A stretch of DNA of 64,000 nucleotides from Rhizobium sp. ZPR4 (GCF_040215725.1 NZ_CP157970.1:62001-126000), one strand, 5' to 3'. Shown: positions 34,881-44,065, numbered from the stretch's first letter. The notes: generated from the sequence alone by a model not told the origin. Numbers and translations are program-made.

Positions 34881-35864
34881 TCAGCTCGTTCGACCGAAGG
34901 ATTGAATTTCCAGATGACATGAGACCTTCCGCCCGGAGCCGCTCGACCGCAGCGGCGGCCTTTCTCGCCGGCATTTTTCGACGGCGCAAGGACAACGAGG
35001 ATGAAAGGCGCATCCCCTGGGAATATCCATGGGATTTGGCGGGTCGCCAGCCAGTATCGTTGCCTTTCCCGGCGTCTGGTTGGCGCGTGGAATGGCCGAA
35101 ATGAGTGCCTTCGTATAGGGATGGCGAGGGCTGCGAAAGAGCTCGTCCCGACCGGCCTCCTCGACAATCCGCCCCAGGTACATGACTATAATTCGATCGG
35201 CGATTTGGCGCACCGCCTTGAGGTCGTGGCTGATGAAGAGGTAGGTCAAATTTTTCGCAGATTGTATCTCCTTCATTAAGTTGAGAACCTGAGCGGCGAC
35301 CGACACATCGAGTGCAGATATGGGCTCGTCGCAGACAAGCAGTTCGGGGCTCAAAATAAGGGCACGGGCGAGGACGACCCGCTGGCGTTGGCCGCCCGAT
35401 AGCTCATGCGGATAGCTATCGAAATTCTCAGGGCCAAGGCCCACCAAAGAGAGTGTCTCCAGCGCCAAATCCCGCCGATCTCTTCCCGTCAATCCCTGCC
35501 GATGAATAATCAGCGGCTCGGCAACTTGCGTTCCAACCGACATGCGCCGATCAAGGGAGCCGAGCGGATTTTGATACACCATCTGCATTCTTCGTCTTTG
35601 TGCTCGCCACATGCGATCCCTACGAGAGTGAACCTCCTCGCCGGCCAGCGACACTTGCCCCTTGGTGGGCGCAAGCATACCAAGCACCAGGCGCGCCATC
35701 GTCGATTTACCACAGCCTGACTCCCCGACGACCCCGAGCGTTTCGCCCTTATCCAGAACAAAGGTAATGTTGTCGACCGCGATCAGGGGCTTACCTCTGT
35801 CAAGGAATGAACTGCGGATGTTGAAGTGCTTGACAAGCCCACTTGCCTTTAGGAACTCCGTCAT
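34881..35864 (-). CDS. Peptide-type ABC transporter ATP-binding protein (OppF/DppF-like)
   Basis: 327 residues from ATG 35864. Walker A GVVGESGCGKSTMARLVLG, Q-loop MQMVYQNPLGSLDRRMSVG, signature YPHELSGGQRQRVVLARALI, Walker B ELLVCDEPISALDVS and the H-loop FISHDLKAVRQIADR are all intact. The C-terminal extension GCAFHPRCPCAVEKCRRERP is the cysteine-bearing oligopeptide-transporter domain. Pairs with the OppD-like subunit, whose stop overlaps this start. Confidence 0.93.
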   Translation of the reverse strand: MTEFLKASGLVKHFNIRSSFLDRGKPLIAVDNITFVLDKGETLGVVGESGCGKSTMARLVLGMLAPTKGQVSLAGEEVHSRRDRMWRAQRRRMQMVYQNPLGSLDRRMSVGTQVAEPLIIHRQGLTGRDRRDLALETLSLVGLGPENFDSYPHELSGGQRQRVVLARALILSPELLVCDEPISALDVSVAAQVLNLMKEIQSAKNLTYLFISHDLKAVRQIADRIIVMYLGRIVEEAGRDELFRSPRHPYTKALISAIPRANQTPGKATILAGDPPNPMDIPRGCAFHPRCPCAVEKCRRERPPLRSSGSGRKVSCHLEIQSFGRTS

Positions 35865-36865
35865 GCGATTGCCTCGGCCTTCGGCGAACGCATGAGCATG
35901 GCGCCTCTGCCCGCATTCACGCAGGCTACTTGATGGTTTCCCCCAACGTCCCGCAATAAAGGCATGCTGTGCAGGCATTTGGCATGCGCGAAATCACACC
36001 GTGGAGCGAAGGCGCACCCCTCGGGCATTGAGAAGGGGTTGGGCAGCGTACCCGGCATCGTTCGACGAGGCAAAACCGGCCCTGCGATGCCAGGGTCGGA
36101 TGCAATCAGTCCGCGCGTATAGGGATGGCGACCGTTGTTCCAAATCTCTTCCGCCCGAGCGAATTCGAGCACTTGCCCGGCATACATCACCGCAATCCGA
36201 TCGCAAGCCTGCGACACCATGCCCAGATCGTGGGATATCAGGAGTAGGGACATCTTACGGTCCCGCCTTATGTCATTGAGGAGTTCCAGGATCTGGGCCT
36301 GTACCGTTACGTCCAAGGCGGTTGTCGGCTCGTCGGCGATCAACAGATCCGGCTCTCCCGCCAGCGCCATCGCGATCATGATCCTTTGGTTCATTCCCCC
36401 GGAGAGCTCGTGAGGATATTGGCTCATGCGCCGTGCCGGGTCGGCTATCCGAACCTGGTCGAGCAGCCGTTTTGCCTGGATACGTGCCGTACCCCAGCTC
36501 AGTCCTTTGTGCTGGACGAGCGACTCGCTGATCTGCCATCCCACGGTTCGAATCGGGTTGAGCGAAGAGGTGGGATCTTGAAAGATCATCGCGATACGCT
36601 TGCCACGGATCTTGGTCATTTCTTGCGCCTTGATCGCAAGAAGATCGCGGCCTTCCAACAGCGCACGACCGGTGACTCGCATCTGCTGTCCAAGAACGCC
36701 CAGAACCGCCAACCAGGTTATGCTCTTGCCGCACCCGGACTCGCCGACCACACCGACCGCTTCACCTCTTTCGATGTCGAGATTGACACCGTTGAGAAGC
36801 ATCGCGGTGCGGCCGCCGCGTTCGATCTGCAATTCGAGATCCTTGATTTGAAAAAAAGGCTGCAT
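35861..36865 (-). CDS. Peptide-type ABC transporter ATP-binding protein (OppD/DppD-like)
   Basis: 334 residues from the ATG at 36865. Walker A GVVGESGCGKSITWLAVLG, Q-loop IAMIFQDPTSSLNPIRTVG, signature YPHELSGGMNQRIMIAMALA, Walker B DLLIADEPTTALDVTVQ, H-loop LLLISHDLGMVSQACDR, and the C-terminal oligopeptide domain GCAFAPRCDFAHAKCLHSMP. All catalytic parts are present. It overlaps the OppF-like gene by 4 bases, giving a compact importer operon. Confidence 0.93.
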   Translation of the reverse strand: MQPFFQIKDLELQIERGGRTAMLLNGVNLDIERGEAVGVVGESGCGKSITWLAVLGVLGQQMRVTGRALLEGRDLLAIKAQEMTKIRGKRIAMIFQDPTSSLNPIRTVGWQISESLVQHKGLSWGTARIQAKRLLDQVRIADPARRMSQYPHELSGGMNQRIMIAMALAGEPDLLIADEPTTALDVTVQAQILELLNDIRRDRKMSLLLISHDLGMVSQACDRIAVMYAGQVLEFARAEEIWNNGRHPYTRGLIASDPGIAGPVLPRRTMPGTLPNPFSMPEGCAFAPRCDFAHAKCLHSMPLLRDVGGNHQVACVNAGRGAMLMRSPKAEAIA

Positions 36866-36897
36866 CGTGCCACCCACTTCCAGGCTGAACAGTAGAT

Positions 36898-37761
36898 CTA
36901 CACGGCCAAACCGGTATCGAGCAGAAACGAGCGGAGCGCTGGATATTCCGGATCTGGATTGGCCTCGAACGGCCCCCCGAAGTCGTCGACGAAGGCGGTA
37001 TGCGATACGAAGCCATAGCCAGGAACGGAAACATGAAGCTTGAACGCCGCCGGTTCCGCTATGGCGCGGGGGACTCTCACTGCGCCGAGTTCGAGGTGGT
37101 TGGCGTTGACAACAGCCGGCGCGATCGATGCCAGCGTGCCAGCCCAGAGGCAATCGATCGCACGATGATGATGACCGCACAGGAATCGGACGATTTGTTT
37201 GTTTGCTTCGACGATTTCCTTCAATGCGTCGCTGCCTGCCGTCAGCCTTACAGTGTCGTAGAACTCGGATCCGATCTTGAAAGGTGCATGATGCGTCAGG
37301 ATGATCGTTGGCGTATCGGGCCGCTCGGAAAGCCTTTCGCGAAGCCATTGCAAGCGTGGCGCACACAGCTCTCCATGACCCTCGCCGGCGACAAGCGTGT
37401 CCAACCCTATCACGCGCAGGTTTTCGTACTCACCGCATTCCTGAACGAAGGCAAAATCCTTGATCTTGCTCTGCTTCTCCGGAAAAACGCTGAGGAAATT
37501 CGCTCGGACGTCATGATTGCCAAGCACGAGATGTACCGGCATGGATAGCCGGTCCAGCATGGCCCGCAAATGCTGATATTCCTCGAGGCGGCCGCAATCC
37601 GTGAGATCTCCGGTTATGACGACAATATCCGGTCTTGGCCTCAGGCCCTCGATCTTCTCAATAGCTTTTTCGGCCAGGGCGGTCGTGTCGATACGACCGA
37701 AAGCCAAGCCCCTGTCGGCCTTGCGGATATGCAGATCGCTCAGATGCGCGATAATCATCAT
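36898..37761 (-). CDS. Calcineurin-like metallophosphoesterase (GpdQ/CpdA-like)
   Basis: 287 residues, cytoplasmic. The five metal-binding motifs are visible: AHLSDLHIRK (DxH), VVITGDLTDCG (GDxxD), LVLGNHDVR (GNHD), IILTHHAPF (H) and FLCGHHHRAID (GHxH). The family includes cyclic-nucleotide and glycerophosphodiester phosphodiesterases. Lying between the substrate-binding protein and the ATPases of a peptide-type importer, it probably acts on the imported compound, for example a phosphodiester or phosphonate monoester (inference). Confidence 0.88.
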   Translation of the reverse strand: MMIIAHLSDLHIRKADRGLAFGRIDTTALAEKAIEKIEGLRPRPDIVVITGDLTDCGRLEEYQHLRAMLDRLSMPVHLVLGNHDVRANFLSVFPEKQSKIKDFAFVQECGEYENLRVIGLDTLVAGEGHGELCAPRLQWLRERLSERPDTPTIILTHHAPFKIGSEFYDTVRLTAGSDALKEIVEANKQIVRFLCGHHHRAIDCLWAGTLASIAPAVVNANHLELGAVRVPRAIAEPAAFKLHVSVPGYGFVSHTAFVDDFGGPFEANPDPEYPALRSFLLDTGLAV

Positions 37762-37811
37762 GCTTCTCTCTGTTCTGGGAATGTGTCTTGCCCAATCAAT
37801 TTAGTCAGGGC

Positions 37812-39362
37812 TTACGATCGGACGCTGAAAGGTCCGAAGTCCATCATTGGCGTGCGTTGGGGTGACCAAGGCACATTGGCTTGCTTGCCGTAAAGCATTG
37901 CCGTCTCGTGTAGAACCGTGCCGGGCGGGTCGATCTCACCGAATATGTCCAACGCGCGACGATGAAGCTGCCGCCGTTCGTTGACGTCCAGCGTCGTCGC
38001 GAGCGTTTCGCCGATGCGATCGAATTCCGGATTGTCCCAGCTCTTGGCCTGGTAGTGGATGAAGCCGTTGGGTCCATACAGCGGATAGATCGATCCCATC
38101 AGGTCCGGATAGACCATATTGATGGAGCCGTTGAATATGGCGTTGTTTGGTTGGGCGAAGACCTGCGTAAAGTTCTCGCAAACCTTAAGCTGCACGTTCA
38201 CGCCCACGCTCTGCCACATCTGCTGAAGGGCCTGAGCGGTGTCGAGTTCGGCCGTGTAATAGTTTGCCTGCGTACGATATTCGATCGGCTGCCCGGAATA
38301 TCCTGCCCGCTTGAGAGCCTGTCTGGCTGCGTCGGGGTCATAGGCGGGCGTCGGATAATCCTTGATATATAGATCACCATATTCCGGCCATTGAAAGCCG
38401 CGGGGAACAGTTACCTTTCCGCCGAAAAGTTGCTGAGCAATGAGGCTTCTGTCGATGGCGAGATTGAGTGCCATGCGAATTGTTCGATCAGCCAAGGGCC
38501 CGCCAAGCGTTCCATAATTGAGAACGCGGATATTGTTGATCGCACCGCCAACGACCTCCAGGCGGGATCGGCCCTGGATGTCGGTGACCTGATCAGGAGT
38601 TACCTCGGTAATGATATGGACATCACCGGCTGCCAGCGCGTTCACACGACTCGCCGCCTCCGGCATGACCTTGAAGGTGATCGAGGAAAATGGCGGCCGC
38701 CCCCCCCAATAGGCATCATGGGAGACCAGTTTGATCATCTCCCCAGTCTTTGCCTGTTCGACCCGATAGGGACCCGTTCCAATCGGAGCCATCGCCCATT
38801 TGTCCCAATCTCCAATCCGTTCGAAAGCCGATTTACTGACGATCTGGCTGCCCCATCCCGCCAACCTGAATTGAAAGAGCGGATCGACCGCCTTTGTGAC
38901 AAACCTTACCTTGAGAGGGCCGACTGCCTCGACCCTTGCAAGGCCACCGAAGAATTGGCGAGACACACTTTGTCCCGGCAGGCCTTCGGTCAGCATCCGG
39001 CCAGGTCCGAAGGTAAAGGCGACATCCTCACTCGTTAGAACGGACCCGTCATGGAAGCGGACGCCATCCCGGATGGTAAAATCCCATGTGCAAGTATCGA
39101 TCTGCTGCCATGAGTCCGCCAGACCGGGTGAAAGTTCGCCGTTGCGCGCATGATCGATGCGGATCAGGCTGTCGTAAATGTTCGACGCCACGCGAAAGGT
39201 TACATTCGTGGTGAGGCGAAGCGGGTCGAGCTGCGGTGGATTGTCTTGAACACCCACAATCAGATCCCGTCGAGCCTGAGCAAAGGACATACGCGGATCC
39301 CACGCCCCGACAATCGGAAGAACGCCCATTGCCTTCAGGTAATTTCGACGTGTTATGGCCAT
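37812..39362 (-). CDS. ABC transporter periplasmic substrate-binding protein, peptide/nickel family (SBP_bac_5)
   Basis: 516 residues from the ATG at 39362. The N-terminus MAITRRNYLKAMGVLPIVGA has a twin-arginine pattern (RRNYLK), suggesting Tat export. The body is of the DppA/OppA class: WDFTIRDGVRFHDGSVLTSE, GTGPYRVEQAKTGEMIKLVS, IRMALNLAIDRSLIAQQLFG and YNPDAARQALKRAG-like text. First gene of the importer operon. The ligand is unknown; the neighbours suggest a phosphorus-containing peptide or diester. Confidence 0.92.
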   Translation of the reverse strand: MAITRRNYLKAMGVLPIVGAWDPRMSFAQARRDLIVGVQDNPPQLDPLRLTTNVTFRVASNIYDSLIRIDHARNGELSPGLADSWQQIDTCTWDFTIRDGVRFHDGSVLTSEDVAFTFGPGRMLTEGLPGQSVSRQFFGGLARVEAVGPLKVRFVTKAVDPLFQFRLAGWGSQIVSKSAFERIGDWDKWAMAPIGTGPYRVEQAKTGEMIKLVSHDAYWGGRPPFSSITFKVMPEAASRVNALAAGDVHIITEVTPDQVTDIQGRSRLEVVGGAINNIRVLNYGTLGGPLADRTIRMALNLAIDRSLIAQQLFGGKVTVPRGFQWPEYGDLYIKDYPTPAYDPDAARQALKRAGYSGQPIEYRTQANYYTAELDTAQALQQMWQSVGVNVQLKVCENFTQVFAQPNNAIFNGSINMVYPDLMGSIYPLYGPNGFIHYQAKSWDNPEFDRIGETLATTLDVNERRQLHRRALDIFGEIDPPGTVLHETAMLYGKQANVPWSPQRTPMMDFGPFSVRS

Positions 39363-39490
39363 TTTACATACATCCCCGATTGTCAAAACATCGTATACGG
39401 TATAAAGAGGCAACATGTTTAGACATGTCTACATGTCAGTGACTTCGCATGCCGCGGTGACACTACGATGACAGGAACTGGAGAACGAGA
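39363..39490. promoter_or_regulatory. Divergent promoter with ACATGT palindromes (candidate GntR/PhnF operator)
   Basis: The 128 bases between the importer operon and the regulator hold three ACATGT words at 39413, 39423 and 39432. The middle one sits in the perfect 12-bp palindrome TAGACATGTCTA (39420-39431). HutC/PhnF-type GntR regulators bind palindromes near their own promoters, so this is a likely site for the adjacent regulator controlling both directions. The regulator start has GGAGAACGAG as ribosome-binding site. Confidence 0.55.
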
Positions 39491-40216
39491 ATGCTTGATG
39501 ATACCGCTCAGCTTGTGAGCGAACTTCCGCGCTGGCGACAAATTGAGCTGTCCATCCTGAGGGAGATCGACGCGGGTGCGTTCAAGATCGGTGAAAAACT
39601 GCCGGGCGAAAATGCTCTTGCCCCCCACTTTGGTGTAACTCGGACGACGGTGCGACGCGCACTAACCGAACTTCAAAATAAAGGTATACTGCGTATCGAA
39701 CAGGGCCGCGGCGCATTTGTCGAGCGTCGGCTGCAATATGGGTTGGGACCTGACTCTTCCTTTATGGCAAATCTCCGCGACGCGAGCCTCACGCCGGCAG
39801 CACAAATCCTGCATCGTTTCGAGATCGCCGCACCGGCCGACGTCGCCGCAAAGCTTGACATGGCCACTGGCTCGCCGATTTTCATCATCGACACGATTGG
39901 CGAGGCAAGCGGGACGATTATTTCAGTCACGCGGCATCATCTACCCGTGGATTTCTTCCCGGACGCTTCAAGCAGGGTACAGGCTTTTTCCTGCATCACC
40001 GAAGTTTACAAGCAGTTCGGATTTAAGCGATCACGCCGGACCAACTGTGTGATTGAAGCCCGTCTTCCCACCCCGGATGAGGCGAGCCGGTTGGGTCAAC
40101 CGCGCACGGAGCCGATCCTCGAAGTTCGGAGCGTTAAGCGGGCGGGGGAAAGGGCGATTGATTACACGGTCGCCCGATTTTCTGCAGCTCGGGTCTCTGT
40201 CTCCGTCGACAATTGA
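39491..40216 (+). CDS. GntR family regulator, HutC/PhnF subfamily
   Basis: 241 residues. The winged helix (WRQIELSILREIDAGAFKIG, EKLPGENALAPHFGVTRTTV, RRALTELQNKGILRIEQGRG) is followed by a UTRA ligand domain (SSFMANLRDASLTPAAQIL, ISVTRHHLPVDFFPD, RRTNCVIEARLPTPDEASRL, ending AIDYTVARFSAARVSVSVDN). The UTRA end resembles PhnF, the phosphonate-uptake regulator. Divergent from the importer operon, it most likely represses it in the absence of ligand. Confidence 0.85.
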   Translation: MLDDTAQLVSELPRWRQIELSILREIDAGAFKIGEKLPGENALAPHFGVTRTTVRRALTELQNKGILRIEQGRGAFVERRLQYGLGPDSSFMANLRDASLTPAAQILHRFEIAAPADVAAKLDMATGSPIFIIDTIGEASGTIISVTRHHLPVDFFPDASSRVQAFSCITEVYKQFGFKRSRRTNCVIEARLPTPDEASRLGQPRTEPILEVRSVKRAGERAIDYTVARFSAARVSVSVDN

Positions 40217-40265
40217 CGCGGCTGCTGTCGTATTAGTCGCGATCAGGTGGCAATAGGGGTGCGGA

Positions 40266-40295
40266 GGGTGGCGCCGCTATTGATCTGCGCCGCCC
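40266..40295. terminator. Possible bidirectional hairpin between convergent genes
   Basis: GGGTGGCGC (40266-40274) and GCGCCGCCC (40287-40295) can pair with one mismatch around a 12-base loop. It lies between the convergent regulator and exporter genes. No T-run follows, so it is a weak candidate. Confidence 0.25.
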
Positions 40296-40366
40296 CTCGG
40301 GCCTGTCAACGCACCGCGGGTATCGTCAGCAAGCATGCTCTCGACATGCAAGACAATCGTTCTGCC

Positions 40367-41278
40367 TTATTTGTGAGCCGCTTCGCTTTGGACCCGACGT
40401 ATGTCGGCCGCCATATCTCTATGCGGTGCATGAACGGAGCGAATTGCAAGCCTTATCGTCACAAGGTTAGCCGCAAGTATTAGTCCGAGACCGAATAGAA
40501 GGCGACCAGTGATTGGAGCACCAAATGCAGTCGCGCCAATGATCACTGAAAACACGATCCTTAGAAAGTCGAAAGGTGCCGCAAGCGGCAGTGTCAGGAC
40601 ACTGTAAGCATGACTAACGAGGATTACGATGGCAAAGGTTGTGGTACCGATGATCACGAGCGGCAGGATATCGGATAGATGTGGCTGAGCCATCGAAGGG
40701 GCAGCCAATCCCAATGATCCGAATGCGACATAACACATGGACAGCGCTCCCGAAGTCGATGCGCGCGTGCTTCTGCCGATGAGCCGATTGCAGAATAACA
40801 TTCCTGTCGTGCATAGAAAGGCGAATATGAGCGCTATATAGCCCGTAAATGAGAAAGTGAAAGACGGAGAAAGTGAAACACCCGCGCCGATCACGGCCAG
40901 GATTATCGTAAGCGTCTGCATGCCGGATAGTCTCTCCGAGAGCAGTATCCAGCCAAGAATAGTCGCAGCCATGGGTGCAAGCATGTTGACGAAATAGACA
41001 CTGGCGAAGTCGATATTTGCCGCACACCAGAATGTCGCAACCGTCGATCCCAAACAGAAAGCCGATCGGCATATAACGTCCAGTCGGAAGGTTTTCAGGG
41101 CCATTCTGTCTCGTTTCCATATATAGAAAAGGACAAAAAGAGCAGGCGCGGAAAGCGAGAGCGCAACGATGTCGATCGCTCGCAAATCCGGATTGCAATA
41201 TCGAACCGCCGCGCCGCTGAGCGGGGAGAGAAAGGCGCAGAGCACCAGCTCCCAGATCGGAATGACAGGATATGGCAT
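40367..41278 (-). CDS. EamA/DMT-superfamily transporter (probable exporter)
   Basis: 303 residues from ATG 41278 with AGAGG upstream; a TTG seven codons earlier is unlikely. About ten hydrophobic helices in two EamA halves: IDIVALSLSAPALFVLFYIW, SVYFVNMLAPMAATILGWIL, LLSERLSGMQTLTIILAVIG for the first; TTTFAIVILVSHAYSVLTLP, FDFLRIVFSVIIGATAFG, GRLLFGLGLILAANLVTIRL for the second. Last gene of the phosphonate biosynthesis operon, 10 bases after the DUF4392 gene, so it may export the product. Confidence 0.85.
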   Translation of the reverse strand: MPYPVIPIWELVLCAFLSPLSGAAVRYCNPDLRAIDIVALSLSAPALFVLFYIWKRDRMALKTFRLDVICRSAFCLGSTVATFWCAANIDFASVYFVNMLAPMAATILGWILLSERLSGMQTLTIILAVIGAGVSLSPSFTFSFTGYIALIFAFLCTTGMLFCNRLIGRSTRASTSGALSMCYVAFGSLGLAAPSMAQPHLSDILPLVIIGTTTFAIVILVSHAYSVLTLPLAAPFDFLRIVFSVIIGATAFGAPITGRLLFGLGLILAANLVTIRLAIRSVHAPHRDMAADIRRVQSEAAHK

Positions 41279-41288
41279 GACGCAACCT

Positions 41289-42326
41289 CTAGGCGACAAG
41301 GCTCATCGCGTTACAATAGCCGTGCGCCATTCGCGCCATGAGGTCGGTTACGTAGGTATGATAAGGCGGTTCAAGCGTATCAACGCCGCTGATTGGATCC
41401 GCCGATCCGCTAAAGGGATCAATCGCCCCATTTGCGAAGGTGGCAGCGACGGCGGCTTCGTCGAGCCTGCCGGTAAAGGCAGCGTCCGGGCGCCCGGCCA
41501 GGCCACCGATTGCGGCAGCAAGGGCATATGCGGCCATGTTGGCGGAGGAGCCAACAAGGATATTTTCAAAGTCGTCCTTCATGGGAGGATGTTTGGCGAG
41601 ACTGTTGTGAAGTCGCGCCGTGCCGGCCTCATTCGGATTGTCCACACATGCACCGCATAACGCCCCTTGCTCGGCCGCCATCAGAAAGAGCGTGTCCGTA
41701 TGCAAGACGCCTCGTGAGATAGCTGTTCCTGTTGACAGATATGCATTGCCGTCGGCTGCAAAACCAAAATGCTCGACCGCAAGCGCCACTCGCGGTGCCG
41801 CAAGCGAAAGAAGTCCTCGGAATTGATCGTCAAGATCGCAATCGAGTTCGAAGCCTTCCACGGCAACCGCAAACAATTTCGTGCTTGTGCCCCTAAGTGC
41901 ATGAATTGCATCACGATTGACTACTACGGCACCGGCTGCCCGAAACGCTGCTGCTGTCTGGGAGACGAGAGGCTTGGCCGTTACAACGATGCTGGCACAA
42001 CCTCTTGCCAAGAAGAGAGCTCGCGCGATGGCAGCGGCGCCAGGCGGCCCGTCGACCTCTCCAATCGAGACATCAATGTGGGGCCGAACAGACCAACCGG
42101 TAACCAGAATAGCGATATCGGCAGCGCCGACGGAGCTTACCAGTTTCGCTGCAAAGTCAGTCGATCCGGCATGATTTGAACCTGCTCTTTCCAAGGCGTA
42201 CAGCTGTGCCGTCCGTCCACCCAGATTGAAGTCGAGGGTCATCAATTTGTCCAGTTCGCGGCCGAAGCGCTCCTTGAGCGCCTCTGCCGTGGGTCTCACA
42301 TTGAGATAGGAAAAGTAGTTGCTCAC
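41289..42326 (-). CDS. DUF4392 / D-glutamate-cyclase-like domain protein
   Basis: 345 residues from a GTG at 42326 with a strong GGGGGAG ribosome-binding site; the frame runs on upstream but without support. The domain signature is DVSIGEVDGPPGAAAIARAL followed by ASIVVTAKPLVSQTAAAFRA and VALAVEHFGFAADGNAYLST. In mammals the related DGLUCY enzyme hydrates 5-oxo-D-proline to D-glutamate. The cytoplasmic protein lies inside the phosphonate operon, so it may open or close a lactam-like ring or handle a nearby amino acid (inference). Confidence 0.7.
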   Translation of the reverse strand: MSNYFSYLNVRPTAEALKERFGRELDKLMTLDFNLGGRTAQLYALERAGSNHAGSTDFAAKLVSSVGAADIAILVTGWSVRPHIDVSIGEVDGPPGAAAIARALFLARGCASIVVTAKPLVSQTAAAFRAAGAVVVNRDAIHALRGTSTKLFAVAVEGFELDCDLDDQFRGLLSLAAPRVALAVEHFGFAADGNAYLSTGTAISRGVLHTDTLFLMAAEQGALCGACVDNPNEAGTARLHNSLAKHPPMKDDFENILVGSSANMAAYALAAAIGGLAGRPDAAFTGRLDEAAVAATFANGAIDPFSGSADPISGVDTLEPPYHTYVTDLMARMAHGYCNAMSLVA

Positions 42327-42430
42327 GATGTATCTCCCCCTTTTTCGAAAATGGCATGACGCGCGGTATCGCCAAATGAGCCTGGAGCAGCGAGGCAAAA
42401 TATCGCGCACGCGGACGATGCTTCAGGGTA

Positions 42431-44065
42431 TCAACTTGTCTCGAGGTAGATGGAGGCCCAGGTCGCGACCGCGATTGCATTCCACGCGGGCCGGAAGGTG
42501 TGGACATCACCTTGATGACAGGCCGAATGACGCAGCGCCGCCTCCACTTGGGGAAGAAGCAAATCATGGGTTTCCAACAGCCGTTCGGATCGGAGCCAAT
42601 CGACACGCTCTGCGATCCAGTGCCACATCGACTTGTCATATTGAAGATGTTGAATTCGCTTCGGACGGGAGGTGATTTCTTCCGGAAGGATCATCGCCGC
42701 AGCCTGGCGGAAAATGATCTTGTTTTCGCGCGCTCCGAGTTTTTGAAAGTCTGGTGTCTCAAGCGCCAAATCAATCATCGAGTTTTCGGCAAACGGCATA
42801 CGAAAAGACAGGCCGAAATGTCCCGCCAGAAGCTCTTGCGCGCCCAAGCGCTCGTCTCGATGAAGCAAGTCCTGGCATAGGCGGCGGTAGATCGCGCCGT
42901 CCCCACTCGGTAAGTCGCGGTGGTAGGGCATGCCCGCAAACAAGGTATCAGCGACATTGCCGGAGAACATCACATCCACAAGGTTGCTGGCAAACTTATG
43001 GAGGGCGTAGAGGCATGGGAATTCCTCATAGCCCCCGGGATTGTCGACCGCCTCTATTGTGCGTCGAAGCAGGGAGGTCAAGTCTTTCGGTTGAACGATT
43101 ATCTCGTGATGAATAGTCCCGAGATGTTCAGAGGTTTCTTTTGCGCCGAGCAGCTCGGGATCGCCTTGGCCATAGCCAACGGTGAAGGAGTGAAGTTCCT
43201 TATGGGGATATAGGTGTTTGAGCGTCGCTGTCATGAAGGCGGAATCGACGCCGCTGCTGAGCATGACGCCGTATCGATTTTCCGTGTCTTGAGAATGCCA
43301 AGTGATGGCTTCCGTTGCGCATGCCGCTAGCTTTTCAGGCGGTATCGGCCTGAGAGGTGGCTGGTGACGGTCAATATCGCGGCGGAAGTGTTCGACCTCT
43401 ATGTGTCCATCGGTCCAGGTCAACATGCTCCCGGGCGGTACCATCGATATCGATTTGAAGAAGGTGTGACCGGCAGGTGCCCAGCCATGTCCGACGAAAT
43501 GATCGACTGCGATGCGATCGATCCGACGAGACCTTCGCGGCGATCTCGCAAGTGCTTTATATTCGCTCGCGAAGTCGAACGTTCCATTGCCAGTCGCAAA
43601 CGCGAGGCTTTGGCTACCAAAGGAATCGCGGACGAGCAGTATCGTGTTCTGGTCGGGGATCCAGATTGCCAAAGCGAAGGAGCCGTGAAGGGTGCGAAAG
43701 AAGTCGGCGCCAAATCGCCTGAAGCTGGCACCGAGTGCTTCGGCATCAAGAAACCGCGCCAGCCGATCGCTTCGATCGATCACGAATGGAGCGCCTGCAA
43801 AGGCAATGACGCAATCACCAACGTTCGCAAGATGCGGCCGGTCGTCGTAATATCGGGAGCCAATGGTAAAGCCCCGCATCCGTCTGGTCGAAAGCTCGCT
43901 GCCGCGATGTGAAAGGGCCTGGCTCATTGCCTCCAGTGTCCGCGCAGTGCTGTCAAAGGTGCCGAAGATCGCGCTATTGCCGCGTACCGAAGCCTCAATC
44001 GTGCTTTCGGCTTGAGCACATCCTTTCGGATGTTGATCGCCTATCGTCTCCGATGGCCAGTTCAT
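42431..44065 (-). CDS. Asparagine-synthetase-like enzyme lacking the glutaminase cysteine
   Basis: 544 residues from ATG 44065, overlapping the stop of the preceding gene (ATGA). The N-terminal Ntn-type half is recognisable (NSAIFGTFDS, ALSHRGSE, LHGSFALAIWIPDQNTILLV, RDSFGSQSL). The conserved MCGIFG is SAIFG at residues 31-35 and is preceded by 30 extra residues, so the catalytic N-terminal Cys is missing. The synthetase half keeps the ATP PP-loop YGVMLSSGVDSAFMTATLK (SGVDS 271-275) and YEEFPCLYALHKFASNLVDV. This combination is like beta-lactam synthetase and related amide-forming enzymes, which adenylate a carboxylate without using glutamine. A role in tailoring the phosphonate is inferred. 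Confidence 0.82.
   Translation of the reverse strand: MNWPSETIGDQHPKGCAQAESTIEASVRGNSAIFGTFDSTARTLEAMSQALSHRGSELSTRRMRGFTIGSRYYDDRPHLANVGDCVIAFAGAPFVIDRSDRLARFLDAEALGASFRRFGADFFRTLHGSFALAIWIPDQNTILLVRDSFGSQSLAFATGNGTFDFASEYKALARSPRRSRRIDRIAVDHFVGHGWAPAGHTFFKSISMVPPGSMLTWTDGHIEVEHFRRDIDRHQPPLRPIPPEKLAACATEAITWHSQDTENRYGVMLSSGVDSAFMTATLKHLYPHKELHSFTVGYGQGDPELLGAKETSEHLGTIHHEIIVQPKDLTSLLRRTIEAVDNPGGYEEFPCLYALHKFASNLVDVMFSGNVADTLFAGMPYHRDLPSGDGAIYRRLCQDLLHRDERLGAQELLAGHFGLSFRMPFAENSMIDLALETPDFQKLGARENKIIFRQAAAMILPEEITSRPKRIQHLQYDKSMWHWIAERVDWLRSERLLETHDLLLPQVEAALRHSACHQGDVHTFRPAWNAIAVATWASIYLETS

Noticed and set aside
34874..35167. N-terminal extension of the DppB-like permease
   Set aside because: It overlaps the upstream ATPase gene and lacks membrane helices; the ATG at 34873 gives the family's normal start.
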